Shown in pieces: positions 18,002 through 27,840 of a DNA stretch of 60,353 nt. The stretch's first letter is position 1. The number at the start of each line of letters is the position of its first letter. The notes below the pieces were generated by a model that ran no database searches, was not told where the DNA came from, and saw only the letters and a list, made by a program, of their open reading frames with translations. Position numbers and translations under genes: made by a program. Source of the stretch: Bifidobacteriaceae bacterium (GTDB lineage Bacteria > Actinomycetota > Actinomycetes > Actinomycetales > WQXJ01). The stretch is from contig JAISSX010000052.1 in assembly GCA_031272885.1 (NCBI GenBank), positions 1 through 60,353 of the forward strand. The letters are read 5' to 3'.

Positions 18002-21000
18002 CTAAGGGTTCCCGGCCGCCCGCGGAATGCGGGCCACCAAGTCTTCGATCAGTTGCACCACCCAGTGCACCAAGTCCGCGTCCCGCAGCGGCGGTTCGCC
18101 TGCCCGGGCCGGGCGCGGCGGCGGCACCAGCACGGTCCGGGTGGCCGGTTTGACCACCGTGCCCTTGCACACCCTGGTCAGCCACAACGTCTGCGACTCG
18201 GTCATGACCACCGGGAACATTCGGATGTACTTGCCTTGGGCGGTGATCTCGGTGATGCCGGCACCGCGGGCCACCTGCCTTAGCTTGGCCACTTCGAACA
18301 GGCCGCCGACGGCGGGTGGCGGCGGTCCGTAGCGGTCCGCCAGTTCGTCGGCCACCAGGTCGAGATCAGCCTGCGTGGCCGCCCCCGCCAGCTTGGCGTA
18401 GGCCTCCAGGCGCAACCGGTCGTGTTCGATGTAGCTGACGGGAATGTGGGCGTCGATCGGCAGCTCGATGGTGACCTCGTCCGGGGTGGCCTTGGTTTCG
18501 CCGCGCGATTCGGCCACCGCTTCCGCGATCATGCGCAGGTAGAGGTCGAACCCCACGCCCGCGATATGGCCGGATTGCTCCCCGCCCAGCAGGTTGCCGG
18601 CGCCGCGCAGTTCCAGGTCCTTCAACGCCACCTGCATGCCCGCCCCCAGGTCAGATTGGGCCGCGATGGTGCTCAAGCGGTCGTGGGCCGTCTCGGTGAG
18701 CGGCTGGTCCGGGTTGTACAGGAAGTAGGCGTAGGCCCGTTCGCGGCCGCGCCCCACCCGTCCGCGCAACTGGTGCAGTTGGGCCAGGCCGAACTTGTCC
18801 GCGCCGTCAACAATCAAGGTGTTGGCGTTGGCAATGTCCAGGCCGGTCTCGATGATGGTGGTGCACACCAACACGTCGAACCGCTTCTCCCAGAAGTCGA
18901 TGATGACCTGCTCCAGTTGGTGTTCGTTCATCTGCCCGTGGGCGATGGCGATGCGGGCCTCGGGTACCAGCTCCTGCACCTGGGCGGCCACGCGGCTGAT
19001 CGAACCGACCCGGTTGTGGACGTAGAACACCTGACCTTCGCGCAGCAGTTCGCGCCGGATGGCGGCGGCCGTCTGGCCCGGGGTGGCCGGGCCCACGTAG
19101 GTCAGCACCGGGTGGCGTTCTTCGGGCGGGGTGGCCAGGGTGGACATCTCCCTGATGCCCGAAACGGCCATCTCTAGGGTGCGCGGAATGGGGGTGGCGC
19201 TCATCGACAACACGTCAACGTCCGGCCGCTGGGCCTTCAACGTCTCCTTGTGTTCCACCCCAAAACGCTGCTCTTCGTCCACAATCACCAGGCCCAGGTC
19301 TTTGAACCGGACGTCCCCGGTCACCAGGGCGTGGGTGCCTATAACCACGTCCACCGCGCCGCTGGCCAGGCCGTCCTTGGTCTTGGCCGCCTCGGCCCGG
19401 CTTTGGAAGCGAGACAGCGGCTTGACGGTGACAGGGAACGGCGCATAGCGCTCGGAGAACGTCTCCATGTGCTGTTGCACCAGCAGCGTGGTGGGCACCA
19501 ACACGGCCACCTGTTTGCCGTCTTGGACCGCTTTGAAGGCCGCCCGCACCGCGATTTCGGTCTTGCCGTAGCCCACATCGCCGCAGATCAACCGGTCCAT
19601 CGGTACCGGCCGTTGCATGTCGGCCTTGACCTCGTCGATGGTCACCAATTGGTCGGCCGTCTCCACGTAGGCGAAGGCGTCTTCCAGTTCCCGCTGCCAG
19701 GGTGTGTCAGGGCTGAAGGCGTAGCCCGATGTCGCCATGCGGGCCGCGTACAGCCGGATCAGTTCGCCGGCCAGTTGCCGCACCGCCCCGCGGGCCTTGG
19801 CCTTGGTCTTGGCCCAATCCGTGCCGCCCAGTTTGCTCAGCGGCGGGTTTTCGCCGCCCACGTACTTGGTCACCTGGTCCAGCGAATCGGTTGGCACATA
19901 CAACCGGTCCGCCGGGTGGCCGCGCCGCGACGGGGCGTACTCCATCACCAGGAATTCGCGGGTGGCCTGGTTGGCGCCGGTACCCACGGTCCGTTCGACC
20001 AGCTCAACAAACCGGCCCACACCGTGCTGTTCGTGCACCACCAGGTCGCCGGCCTTCAGGGCCAGCGGATCGACCGATCGCTTCGAGCGGGCTGGCATGC
20101 GCCGCATGTCGCGGGTCGAGGTGCCCTGCCGGCCCGTCAGGTCCCGCTCGGTGACAACGGCCAGGTGCAGTTCCGGCAGCACAAAGCCTTCGCCACTGGC
20201 GGTGGTGACATGCACCACGCCGGGCTCCACTGCCGCCCCCAGGCCGTCCACCAGCCGGGCCGGCACGCCCTGGTCTGCCAGCCTTTCGGCCAGGCGTTTG
20301 GCCGGCCCGCGGCCTTCGGTGGTCAGCACCACCTGCCAGCCACCCTTGACCCATTGTTTGAGTTGTTTCAGGGCGGTTTGCACCTTGCCGCGGAAGTTTT
20401 CCACCTCGCCGGCGCCGATGGCGAGCCGTTCCACCACCCCCGTCTCGCTGGCCAATTCGGGTGACCCGGCGTCATCGGGTGACCCGGCGGCATCGGGCAG
20501 GCCGAAGGGGGTCAGGTGCCACCAGGCGCAACCGGCCTCGCCAGCCGCCTGCCACAGTTGCTCCTCGGTCAGGAAGGAACCCTCGGACAGTTGGACGGGG
20601 GCTTCTCCGCCGGCGGCGGCCGCCTCCCAGGCGGCGTGCAAGAACTCGTCCGCAGTTGCCAGCAGATCGGCCGCCCGGCGGCGCAGCCGTTCCGGCTCCA
20701 CGAAGGCCAGCACCGAACCCGGCCCCAGCAGCGCGGTAAGCGGCACCAGGCCGTCCGCCAGCAGCGGCGTCAGCGACTCCATGCCTTCGGTGGCAATGCC
20801 CTCGCTGACCTTGACCAGCATGTCCGCCACCCCAGGCAACCGGCCCGCCAGACGGCCGGCCCGTTCGCGCACGGAGGCGGTCAGCAGCAGTTCGCGGCAC
20901 GGCGGAGCCAACAGGCCGTGTTCCACCACGTCTCCGGAGCGCTGGTCGGTGACCGAGAAGTAGCGCACCTCTTCGACCTCGTCGCCCCAAAAGTCGACCC

Positions 21001-21619
21001 GCACCGGGTGGTCATCGGTGGGGGCGAACACGTCGACGATGCCGCCACGGACGGCGAACTCGCCGCGCCGGGTAACCATGTCCACGCGGGTGTAGGCGTA
21101 GTCCGCCAGGCGCTGGGTGAGGTCGGCCAGGTCGGCTCGGTCGCCCGGCGCCAGGCGCACCGGCGCCAGTTCGCCCAGGCCGGCCACCACCGGTTGCAGC
21201 AGCGAACGGATCGGGGTGACCAGCAGACGGACCGGCCCGTGCGGCCCCGACTGGTCGGGGTGGGCCAGGCGGTGGAAGATGGCCGTGCGTCGGCCCAAGG
21301 TGTCCGCCCTTGGTGACAGGCGTTCATGCGGCAGGGTCTCCCAGGCCGGCAGGACGGCGATGGCGTCCCGCGGCAGGAAGGCGCGGGCGGCGGTGGCAAA
21401 CTCCTCCGCCGCCGAGGTCGAGGCCGTCACCAGCACTAATTGGCCTGTGCCCAGTTCATTGGCCAGCGCCGCCGCCAGGGCCGGGCGAATCCCGGCCGGG
21501 CTGCGCACATCGACCCGGGACGGGGCGTCATCGGCCTCGGCCCACCGGCGCACCAAAGCCTGGGCCGCCGCGAAGCCCGGATCCTGCGCCAGCAGCCTGA
21601 TCAACCCGCCTAGGGTCAC
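18002..21619 (-). CDS. mfd: Transcription-repair coupling factor
   Basis: 1205 residues, normal for Mfd, which displaces RNA polymerase stalled at DNA lesions and recruits UvrA. The N-terminal UvrB-homology part (about 1-400) is followed by the RNA-polymerase-interacting CarD-like domain (AGDLVVHEQHGVGRF). The translocase has Walker A GDVGYGKTE and Walker B VDEEQRFG, with later helicase blocks such as QLHQLRGRVGRGRERAY, and ends in the TRCF C-terminal domain. The start at 21619 overlaps the stop of pth by ATGA. Cytosolic, DNA-bound. No anomaly in motifs or length. Confidence 0.98.
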   Translation of the reverse strand: MTLGGLIRLLAQDPGFAAAQALVRRWAEADDAPSRVDVRSPAGIRPALAAALANELGTGQLVLVTASTSAAEEFATAARAFLPRDAIAVLPAWETLPHERLSPRADTLGRRTAIFHRLAHPDQSGPHGPVRLLVTPIRSLLQPVVAGLGELAPVRLAPGDRADLADLTQRLADYAYTRVDMVTRRGEFAVRGGIVDVFAPTDDHPVRVDFWGDEVEEVRYFSVTDQRSGDVVEHGLLAPPCRELLLTASVRERAGRLAGRLPGVADMLVKVSEGIATEGMESLTPLLADGLVPLTALLGPGSVLAFVEPERLRRRAADLLATADEFLHAAWEAAAAGGEAPVQLSEGSFLTEEQLWQAAGEAGCAWWHLTPFGLPDAAGSPDDAGSPELASETGVVERLAIGAGEVENFRGKVQTALKQLKQWVKGGWQVVLTTEGRGPAKRLAERLADQGVPARLVDGLGAAVEPGVVHVTTASGEGFVLPELHLAVVTERDLTGRQGTSTRDMRRMPARSKRSVDPLALKAGDLVVHEQHGVGRFVELVERTVGTGANQATREFLVMEYAPSRRGHPADRLYVPTDSLDQVTKYVGGENPPLSKLGGTDWAKTKAKARGAVRQLAGELIRLYAARMATSGYAFSPDTPWQRELEDAFAYVETADQLVTIDEVKADMQRPVPMDRLICGDVGYGKTEIAVRAAFKAVQDGKQVAVLVPTTLLVQQHMETFSERYAPFPVTVKPLSRFQSRAEAAKTKDGLASGAVDVVIGTHALVTGDVRFKDLGLVIVDEEQRFGVEHKETLKAQRPDVDVLSMSATPIPRTLEMAVSGIREMSTLATPPEERHPVLTYVGPATPGQTAAAIRRELLREGQVFYVHNRVGSISRVAAQVQELVPEARIAIAHGQMNEHQLEQVIIDFWEKRFDVLVCTTIIETGLDIANANTLIVDGADKFGLAQLHQLRGRVGRGRERAYAYFLYNPDQPLTETAHDRLSTIAAQSDLGAGMQVALKDLELRGAGNLLGGEQSGHIAGVGFDLYLRMIAEAVAESRGETKATPDEVTIELPIDAHIPVSYIEHDRLRLEAYAKLAGAATQADLDLVADELADRYGPPPPAVGGLFEVAKLRQVARGAGITEITAQGKYIRMFPVVMTESQTLWLTRVCKGTVVKPATRTVLVPPPRPARAGEPPLRDADLVHWVVQLIEDLVARIPRAAGNP

Positions 21620-22251
21620 GGCGCCTCCCCCGCGGCCGGGTCAGGGGGCGGCTGAGCCTTGGTGTGGAACTCCAGTTGCGCCGCCTCCAGGCCCTTGGTC
21701 ACCAGGGTTTCGGCGGCGTCGGCCGCCCGCTCCACCATGTGCAGCACGTCAGGTTTCTGCGAGTACGGGAAGTTGCGCAACACGTAGGCGGCGGCGTCCA
21801 TGGTGCCCGGCGGGCGGCCAATGCCGCAGCGAATCCGCAGGTAATCCCGGGTGCCCAGGGCCTTCGAGATGTCGCGCAGGCCGTTGTGGCCGCCCTCGCC
21901 GCCGCCCAGTTTCAGCTTGACCTCCCACGGCACCAGGTCCAGGTCATCGTGGATCACCGCCAGGTGGTCCAGGTCAACCCCGAAGTACTCCATCAGTTCG
22001 CTGACGGGACCGCCGGACAGGTTCATGAAGGTTTGCGGCTTGGCCAACACGGCCCGCGGCCCGGGGGCGCCGCCGGGCAGTACGCCCAGCCGGACCGCGG
22101 CGGCCAGGGCCCGGCCGTGCGCCCGCGCGGCGAAGGACACCCCAGCCCGCCGGGCCAGGGTGTCCACCGCCATGAAACCGGCGTTGTGGCGGTTGCCGGC
22201 GTACTGCTCGCCCGGGTTGCCCAGGCCCACCACAAGCCACACGTCACTCAT
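21616..22251 (-). CDS. pth: Peptidyl-tRNA hydrolase
   Basis: 211 residues. Pth cleaves peptidyl-tRNA released from stalled ribosomes. The N-terminus holds VGLGNPGEQYAGNRHNAG with the catalytic histidine, followed by KPQTFMNLSGG and later IHDDLDLVPWEVKLK and GGGEGGHNGLRDI, the standard order of family blocks. The C-terminal tail after residue 190 is longer than in E. coli and Pro/Ala-rich. The start lies 11 bases after the stop of rplY on the same strand, and the stop overlaps mfd, so rplY-pth-mfd is one unit. This order is usual for actinobacteria. Confidence 0.97.
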   Translation of the reverse strand: MSDVWLVVGLGNPGEQYAGNRHNAGFMAVDTLARRAGVSFAARAHGRALAAAVRLGVLPGGAPGPRAVLAKPQTFMNLSGGPVSELMEYFGVDLDHLAVIHDDLDLVPWEVKLKLGGGEGGHNGLRDISKALGTRDYLRIRCGIGRPPGTMDAAAYVLRNFPYSQKPDVLHMVERAADAAETLVTKGLEAAQLEFHTKAQPPPDPAAGEAP

Positions 22252-22262
22252 GCGGCAACCGG

Positions 22263-22865
22263 CTATTCGGCCTCGTCGGCGGCCTCTTCGGCTTCTTCTT
22301 CACCCTCGCCCGCCGGGGTCTCGTCCACCTCGCGCGGCACGGTCACGGTGGCCACGGTGGTGTCGGGATCATCCAACGCCTCCACGCCTTCGGGCAGCAC
22401 CAGGTCCCTGATGTGGATCGAGTCGCCGTCGTTCAGGCCTTCCACCACCACCGTGATGGACTGCGGGATGTGGGTGGCCTCGGCCAGCACGCGCAGATCC
22501 TGCATGTCCAGCAGGGCGATGCCGCTGGTGGGCTCGCCTTCCAAGCGCACCGGCACCGCGGCCTCGATCTTCTCGCCGGCCTTGACCACTTGCAGGTCAA
22601 TGTGCTCCAAGGCGTCGGTCAGGGCGTTGCGCTGCACCTCGCGGGCAATGGTCAGGGTCTGCTTGGAGCCCTGTTTGATGGTCAGCACGGCGTTGACGTG
22701 GCGCAGGGCCAGGAAGGCGTCATGGGCCGGCAGTGACACATGGATGGGGGTGTCGCCGTGCGAGTGCAAGACGGCCGGCACCAAGCCGGCCCGGCGGGTG
22801 CGGCGGGCCGCGCCCTTACCGAATTCGGTGCGATCTTGCGCCTCAAGAATGATCTCGTCAGCCAC
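22263..22865 (-). CDS. rplY: 50S ribosomal protein L25/TL5 (CTC form)
   Basis: 200 residues, the two-domain CTC/TL5 form of L25 that binds 5S rRNA. The N-terminal 5S-binding domain begins DEIILEAQDRTEFGKGAAR and includes VPAVLHSHGD. The C-terminal beta domain ends in a Glu/Ala-rich tail (GEGEEEAEEAADEAE), which is common in actinobacterial members. The ATG at 22865 has an AAGGAGA site upstream. It is the first gene of the rplY-pth-mfd unit, and its promoter should lie in the spacer to the right. Confidence 0.97.
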   Translation of the reverse strand: MADEIILEAQDRTEFGKGAARRTRRAGLVPAVLHSHGDTPIHVSLPAHDAFLALRHVNAVLTIKQGSKQTLTIAREVQRNALTDALEHIDLQVVKAGEKIEAAVPVRLEGEPTSGIALLDMQDLRVLAEATHIPQSITVVVEGLNDGDSIHIRDLVLPEGVEALDDPDTTVATVTVPREVDETPAGEGEEEAEEAADEAE

Positions 22866-23000
22866 GGGTCTGTTCTCCTTGTTCAGGTTCTTCGGGAGCC
22901 CGTTTGGCTGGTAGCTGGTGCCAGTGCCGCCCGGGCCGTTTCGTTACGGTGCGTGCCCGGGCCGTTTGGTGGCCGATGCCGCGTGGCGGCCGGTGCTGTC

Positions 23001-23051
23001 CTGCCTGGCTTTGCCTGGTTTGGCTTTGCCTGGTTTGGCTTTGCCTGGTCC
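23001..23051. repeat. 15-bp tandem repeat
   Basis: TTTGCCTGGTTTGGC is repeated perfectly at 23010-23024 and 23025-23039, with a third partial copy at 23040-23050 and a degenerate one before it. This is slippage-prone sequence in the upstream region of rplY. Confidence 0.8.
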
Positions 23052-23219
23052 AGCCGGCCGGCGCCACGCGCCTCGTCGATCACGGCGGCCCACCCCTAGC
23101 GCTAGCGACTAACACCAGCGGCGGGCTGCCCTCGCCAAGGCAACCCCAGAATCCTACCCCACCCCCGGCGCCCCCAACCCAAGCCGGAGAGACTTCCGGT
23201 AGTCCTGAGGGCCCGCTGA

Positions 23220-23306
23220 GTGCTGGTTCCGCTCACAGTGTTGGATACGAATGTGCTGGTATCTGCGCTGCTGAAGGACTCCGGCCTGAACTGCGTGGCT
23301 AGCTGA
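23220..23306 (+). pseudogene. PIN-domain (VapC-like) 5' remnant
   Basis: A 28-codon frame starting GTG and ending TGA reads LTVLDTNVLVSALLKDSG in its middle. This is the diagnostic N-terminus of PIN-domain RNases: a beta strand, the first catalytic Asp, the TNVLVSALL block and a following Lys/Asp/Ser/Gly. The frame then diverges and stops, and the other acidic residues and roughly 110 further residues of the fold are missing. No antitoxin gene is visible upstream. I read it as the surviving start of a decayed vapC-type toxin or other PIN RNase gene. Confidence 0.7.
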
Positions 23307-23369
23307 AGTCACAGGGGGCTGCAAGGCTGCTTTGGGCGTTCTCCCAGGTAGGCGGCTCAGGGTGGCCGC

Positions 23370-25148
23370 ATGAGCACCCGCACCCGCGTCATCAACGGCG
23401 CCCTGATTGCCGGCGCGGTGGTGGCCGGAACCGTCATCTACCTGGTTCTGCGCCCGGACGGCTCGGCCCAGACGGCCGCCGCCACCGAGCGCACCACCAC
23501 CGTCCAGGTTGGCACCGTCGCCACCACCATTTCGGCCTCCGGCAACATCGCCCCCGTCAGCACCAAGGAACTGTCGTTCGAGAACCCCGGCACCGTCGCC
23601 ACCGTGGAGGTCATGGTGGGCGACAAGGTGACCGCCGGGCAGGTCCTGGCCACCATCACGGACGACGCCATCCAGGATGAGATCGAGGCCGCCCAAGAGG
23701 CCTTGGACCAGGCCAACACCAACCTGACCAGCGCCGAAAGCTCGCTGACGGCGGCCGAACAGAATGTCTCCGCCGCCAGTTCCAGCGTTACGGCCGCCCA
23801 GTTGTCGGTATCGGACGCCAAGGACCAACTGGCCGCCGCCAAGGTGGCGGCCACGGCCAGCCCCACGCCAACCCCCACGCCAACCCCAACACCCGAACCG
23901 ACCCCAGAGCCAACACCAACACCAACTCCCACCCAGGAAGCCACACCAACCCCATCTCCAACCCCAACCGCCAGCGCCTCCGCCCCGGCCGGCCAGGCGC
24001 CGTCGGGCACAGCCAGCCCAGGCGTCTCCAACGCCGCCTACGTCACCACCGGACAGTCAACCGTGGTGCCAGCGAGCGACTCAGGCGAGGCGCCCAGCTC
24101 AAGCTCTGGTAGCTCTGGTAGCTCCAGTACCTCCTCCAGCATCACAACGGCAGCCAACGGCCAGGGCGACGGCGGGTCATCGGGCAGCGGCGGCACCTCG
24201 GGCGGCAGCAGCTCAAGCAGCGGCGGCACGCTGACCGTCACCAGCGCCCAGGCCGCCGTGGAACAGGCCAACTCGCAGCTCTCATCGGCCCAGGCGCAAT
24301 ACACCAACGCCGTGGCCTCGCAGACCAGCGCCCAAACCAAGGTCGATGAGGCCGAAGCGGCCGTCACCGAGGCCGAAACCGCCCTCGAAGAGACCAAGGC
24401 CAAACTAGACAACCTGAGCCTGAAGGCCCCAGCAGACGGCCTGGTCACCGCCATCAGCCTGGCGGTGGGTGACGAGGTTTCGGGCACCGCTAGCACCAGC
24501 AGCAGTTCAAGCTCCTCCGCGATGGGCGGCACCGGGTCAACCGGGTCTACCGGCACCACCTCGGGCACCATCACCGTGGTTTCGTCCGGCCAGTTGGAGG
24601 TTTCCACCAACTTCGCGGAGGCCGATGTCGCGGCCATCAGCAACGGACAGCCGGCCACCATCACCTTCCCGGCCTTGACGGACATCACCGCCACCGGCGA
24701 GGTGACGGCCATCTCGCCCACCGCCACGACATCGAGCAGCGTGGTCACCTACGAGGTGACCGTGACTTTGACCAATCCGCCCAGCGAAGTCCGCCTGGGC
24801 CAAAGCGCCACCGTGGTGGTGACCACCGCCTCCGTCGAGGACGCCATGTACCTGCCGGCCAACGCCGTCACCATCAACGCGGCCGACACCTCCACCGGCA
24901 CGGTGACGGTGATCGGTGACGACGGCAGCCGCACCAGCACCACCGTCGAAGTGGGCCTGCAGGGTGATTCGTCGGTCCAGATCGTCTCTGGCCTCAGCGA
25001 AGGCCAAACCGTGTTGATCTCGGTCGACACCGCCACCGGCGGCAGCAGTTCGGACAGCGGCACCAGCGGCTTCGGCAACATGGGCGGCGGCAACTTCGGC
25101 GGCGGCAACTTCGGCGGCGGCATGGGCGGCTTCCCCGGAGGCATGTGA
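23370..25148 (+). CDS. MacA/HlyD-family membrane fusion protein
   Basis: 592 residues. One membrane anchor (about 8-28), then a first half-lipoyl/barrel segment (GTVATVEVMVGDKVTAGQVL), a long alpha-helical coiled coil (EEAQEALDQANTNL-type, about 105-160) interrupted by a Pro/Thr repeat linker (about 165-200) and a Ser/Gly linker (about 230-290), then a second helix, the returning lipoyl segment (LKAPADGLVTAISLAVGDEV) and barrel domains. The C-terminus is Gly/Asn/Phe-rich (GGGNFGGGNFGGGMGG). This is a periplasmic-adaptor family protein used by a Gram-positive MacB exporter. Its stop overlaps the ATPase start (TGATG). The start codon has only a weak ribosome site. Confidence 0.9.
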   Translation: MSTRTRVINGALIAGAVVAGTVIYLVLRPDGSAQTAAATERTTTVQVGTVATTISASGNIAPVSTKELSFENPGTVATVEVMVGDKVTAGQVLATITDDAIQDEIEAAQEALDQANTNLTSAESSLTAAEQNVSAASSSVTAAQLSVSDAKDQLAAAKVAATASPTPTPTPTPTPEPTPEPTPTPTPTQEATPTPSPTPTASASAPAGQAPSGTASPGVSNAAYVTTGQSTVVPASDSGEAPSSSSGSSGSSSTSSSITTAANGQGDGGSSGSGGTSGGSSSSSGGTLTVTSAQAAVEQANSQLSSAQAQYTNAVASQTSAQTKVDEAEAAVTEAETALEETKAKLDNLSLKAPADGLVTAISLAVGDEVSGTASTSSSSSSSAMGGTGSTGSTGTTSGTITVVSSGQLEVSTNFAEADVAAISNGQPATITFPALTDITATGEVTAISPTATTSSSVVTYEVTVTLTNPPSEVRLGQSATVVVTTASVEDAMYLPANAVTINAADTSTGTVTVIGDDGSRTSTTVEVGLQGDSSVQIVSGLSEGQTVLISVDTATGGSSSDSGTSGFGNMGGGNFGGGNFGGGMGGFPGGM

Positions 25149-25954
25149 TGACCGCCAGCCCACCACAAGAGGCCCAAGCGGCACCCGCCGGGCCGCCGCC
25201 CGTCATCGGGCCGCCACCCGTCATCGAAACCCGGGATCTCTACCGCATCTACGGCCGGGGAGACTCAGAGGTGCGGGCCCTGGACGGCGCCTCCCTGACC
25301 GTGCAACCAGGCGAGTTCGTGGCCATCATGGGTGCCTCCGGTTCCGGTAAGTCCACCATGATGCACATTCTGGGCTGCCTCGACACGCCCGATGCCGGCA
25401 CGTACCGCCTGGACGGCGTGGACGTTTCAACCATGACCGGCCGCGAACTGTCAAGGGTGCGCAACCGGAAGATCGGCTTCGTTTTCCAGTCCTTCAACCT
25501 GATTCCCACCATGTCCGCCTTCGAGAACGTGGAACTGCCCATGATCTACGCCGGCGTGGCCCGGCGGGAGCGGCGCCAACGGGCCGCCCTGGCGCTCAGC
25601 ATGGTGGGCCTGACCAGCCGGGCCAAACACCGCCCTGGTGAAATGTCCGGCGGCCAGCAGCAGCGAGTAGCGGTGGCCCGCAGCCTGGTCAACGCCCCGG
25701 CCCTGATCCTGGCGGACGAGCCGACCGGCAACCTCGATTCGACCGCCACCGCCGAGGTGCTGGACGTGTTCGGGCAGATCAACGCCGCCGGCCGGTCCGT
25801 GGTGCTGATCACGCACGAAAACGACGTGGCCGCACACGCCCACCGCGTGGTGCGGATGCGGGACGGACGGATCGTCTCCGACACCGCCCAAGACGGCCCC
25901 TCCACCATCGAACTGGCACCCGTTCCCGCCACCACCCTGGGCGGTGAGCTTTGA
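25148..25954 (+). CDS. MacB/LolD-type ABC transporter ATPase
   Basis: 268 residues. The ATP-binding protein has Walker [10 protein letters not shown], the Q-loop region [16 protein letters not shown], signature [15 protein letters not shown], Walker [13 protein letters not shown] and H-loop LITHEND. This Q-loop context is typical of the MacB/LolD/FtsE group. A 30-residue Pro/Ala-rich N-terminus precedes the domain. The ATG at 25148 shares a base with the adaptor stop codon (TGATG). It powers the FtsX-like permease encoded next, and the three gene products make a tripartite-like export or membrane-stress complex in a Gram-positive envelope. Confidence 0.95.
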   Translation: MTASPPQEAQAAPAGPPPVIGPPPVIETRDLYRIYGRGDSEVRALDGASLTVQPGEFVAIMGASGSGKSTMMHILGCLDTPDAGTYRLDGVDVSTMTGRELSRVRNRKIGFVFQSFNLIPTMSAFENVELPMIYAGVARRERRQRAALALSMVGLTSRAKHRPGEMSGGQQQRVAVARSLVNAPALILADEPTGNLDSTATAEVLDVFGQINAAGRSVVLITHENDVAAHAHRVVRMRDGRIVSDTAQDGPSTIELAPVPATTLGGEL

Positions 25955-27147
25955 ACCCGCTAAAGACTTTGGTGTTCGCCGCCCGGGCCATCCGGGCCAA
26001 CCTGACCCGGGCCTGCCTCACCCTACTGGGCGTGCTGATCGGCGTCGGTTCGGTCATCCTGCTGTTGGGCGTCGGTTCCGGCGCCACGGCCGCGGTGGCG
26101 GAACAGATACAGGGGCTGGGCTCCAACACCATCACGGTGTCCTCCGGCGGTATGAGCCGCGGCTCCACCCGGTTCCAAAACCTGACCCTTGACATTGCCG
26201 AGGCGCTGGGTGACCAGGACTCGGCCCCGGATATCGCCGAGGTAGTGCCACAGGTCTCCACCTCCGCCACCGTGGTGGTGGGCTCCCTCACCACCTCCGC
26301 CACCGTCATCGGCACCACCGCCAACTACTTCGCCGTCACCAGTTCCGACCTGGCGCAGGGGACCGCCTTCCAACAGGTGGACGTCGATGCCGCCCGCTCG
26401 GTCTGCGTACTTGGGGCCGACCTGGCGGAAGACCTGTTCGAGGGCGCCGACCCGGTGGGCCAAACCATCAACGTGGGCGGCACTCCCTTTGTGGTCTACG
26501 GCGTCATGAAGGCCAAGGACACCACGGGTGGCACCTCCAACAATTCCTCGCTGGTGGCGCCGCTATCCCGAGTGCAGCGGTCCTTGACCGGATACGGCAA
26601 CCTGTCCACCCTCACCTTGCAGGCCACCTCCACCGACACGGTCGATGCCGCCGCGGCCGAAGCCGAATCCGTCATCGCCACCCAGTTGAAGGTCTCCACC
26701 AGCGAACTGAGCGTCAGCGTCACCACCCAAGAACAACTGCTCAGCGCGTCCACCGAGGTCAACTCCTCGCTGTCCGCCATGCTGGCCGCCATCGCCGCCA
26801 TCTCCCTGGTGGTGGGCGGCATCGGCGTCATGAACATCATGCTGGTGACCGTCTCGGAGCGGACCCGCGAGATCGGCATCCGCAAGGCGCTGGGGGCCGG
26901 CCAGGGCGTCATCTCGGCCCAGTTCGTCACCGAGGCCACCATCCTGTCCACCGCCGGCGGCCTGCTTGGTGTGGCCGGCGCCTTTGGGGCCTCCAACTTC
27001 ACCATTCTCGGCACCAAACCCGTCATCACCTCGGGTTCGGTGCTGCTGGCACTTGGCGTCTCCGTCGCCATCGGCATCGTCTTCGGCGGCTACCCCGCCA
27101 TCCGGGCGGCCGCCATGAAACCCGTGGACGCGCTGCGTCACGAATAG
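25951..27147 (+). CDS. MacB-type FtsX-like ABC permease
   Basis: 398 residues, starting with TTG that overlaps the ATPase stop (TTGA). One membrane segment near residues 20-45 is followed by a large extracellular MacB periplasmic-core domain (about 50-260) and three C-terminal helices of the FtsX domain, with [30 protein letters not shown] and [18 protein letters not shown], all standard for MacB permeases. This family usually moves peptides, lipoproteins or toxins, or senses envelope stress by mechanotransmission. The substrate is not identifiable. Followed after 20 bp by a small glycine-rich protein gene. Confidence 0.95.
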   Translation: MNPLKTLVFAARAIRANLTRACLTLLGVLIGVGSVILLLGVGSGATAAVAEQIQGLGSNTITVSSGGMSRGSTRFQNLTLDIAEALGDQDSAPDIAEVVPQVSTSATVVVGSLTTSATVIGTTANYFAVTSSDLAQGTAFQQVDVDAARSVCVLGADLAEDLFEGADPVGQTINVGGTPFVVYGVMKAKDTTGGTSNNSSLVAPLSRVQRSLTGYGNLSTLTLQATSTDTVDAAAAEAESVIATQLKVSTSELSVSVTTQEQLLSASTEVNSSLSAMLAAIAAISLVVGGIGVMNIMLVTVSERTREIGIRKALGAGQGVISAQFVTEATILSTAGGLLGVAGAFGASNFTILGTKPVITSGSVLLALGVSVAIGIVFGGYPAIRAAAMKPVDALRHE

Positions 27148-27167
27148 ATAGGAAGGAAATCCCTCGC

Positions 27168-27827
27168 ATGAGTACCGAACCGACAAGCTTCATTCCGGCG
27201 CCTAGCGACCCGGCCAGCATCCTGGCCACGCCGCCCAGCACGGCCGGGCCGGCGCCATCAGGAGGTTCGGCGGCAGGCAAGAAGAAGAAGCCGGTGTTGA
27301 CCCTTGTCCTGGGTGCCGTGGTGGTGGCTGGCATTGGCTTCGGGGCCGGCCTGTGGACCGGCCGGGCTACCGCCCCTGAGTCCACCTTTGATGGGTCCAA
27401 CTTCGCGGGCGGCAACTTTGGCGGTGGCAATATGCCCACCGGCGGCGCCCGGCCGGGCCAAACCGAGTCCGATGGCGCGGGCACCGGTTCCGGTGACGCC
27501 GCGGGTGGCTTCGATGTCAGCGACCTAGGCGGCTACACCCAGGGCACCGTAACGGCGGCCGATGGCGACAACCTCACCATCACAACGGACGATGGCGAGA
27601 CGGTCACGGTGGTCACCAGCGGCGACACCTCGATCACGGTGGACGGTTCGGTGGCGGACCTGGCGGTGGGCGACACGGTCACCGTGATGGGCACGGCGGC
27701 CGATGACGGCTCGATTACTGCCACCACCATCACCGAAGGTTCCAGCCTGTTCGGCCGCGGCGGCGGTGGCTTCATGCCCGGCGGCACCGGGGACGGCACC
27801 ATGCCGTCCAGCTTCCCTGAACAGTAG
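27168..27827 (+). CDS. Membrane-anchored protein with DUF5666-like domain
   Basis: 219 residues. A Pro/Ser-rich cytoplasmic N-terminus (1-35), a KKKK stretch, one membrane helix (about 42-62), a Gly/Asn-rich stretch (NFAGGNFGGGN, about 78-90), then a compact beta domain (about 120-195; YTQGTVTAADGDNLTITT) of repeated strand pairs that resembles DUF5666, and a Gly/Phe-rich end. The Gly/Asn segment is shared with the C-terminus of the adaptor protein encoded upstream. The ATG follows a good AAGGAAAT site 20 bp after the permease stop, so it is probably the last gene of the exporter operon. A substrate or surface partner is possible. No catalytic motif. Confidence 0.8.
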   Translation: MSTEPTSFIPAPSDPASILATPPSTAGPAPSGGSAAGKKKKPVLTLVLGAVVVAGIGFGAGLWTGRATAPESTFDGSNFAGGNFGGGNMPTGGARPGQTESDGAGTGSGDAAGGFDVSDLGGYTQGTVTAADGDNLTITTDDGETVTVVTSGDTSITVDGSVADLAVGDTVTVMGTAADDGSITATTITEGSSLFGRGGGGFMPGGTGDGTMPSSFPEQ

Positions 27828-27840
27828 GCCGGCTGGGCTC

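Larger units (their letters stand above)
22866..23369. other. Divergent spacer with tandem repeat and gene remnant
   Basis: This spacer separates rplY (minus) from the exporter operon (plus). It contains a 15-bp tandem repeat (23001-23051) and a PIN-domain remnant (23220-23306). I see no intact gene. Promoters for both flanking units should be here, but I cannot point to a convincing -35/-10 pair. Confidence 0.5.
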
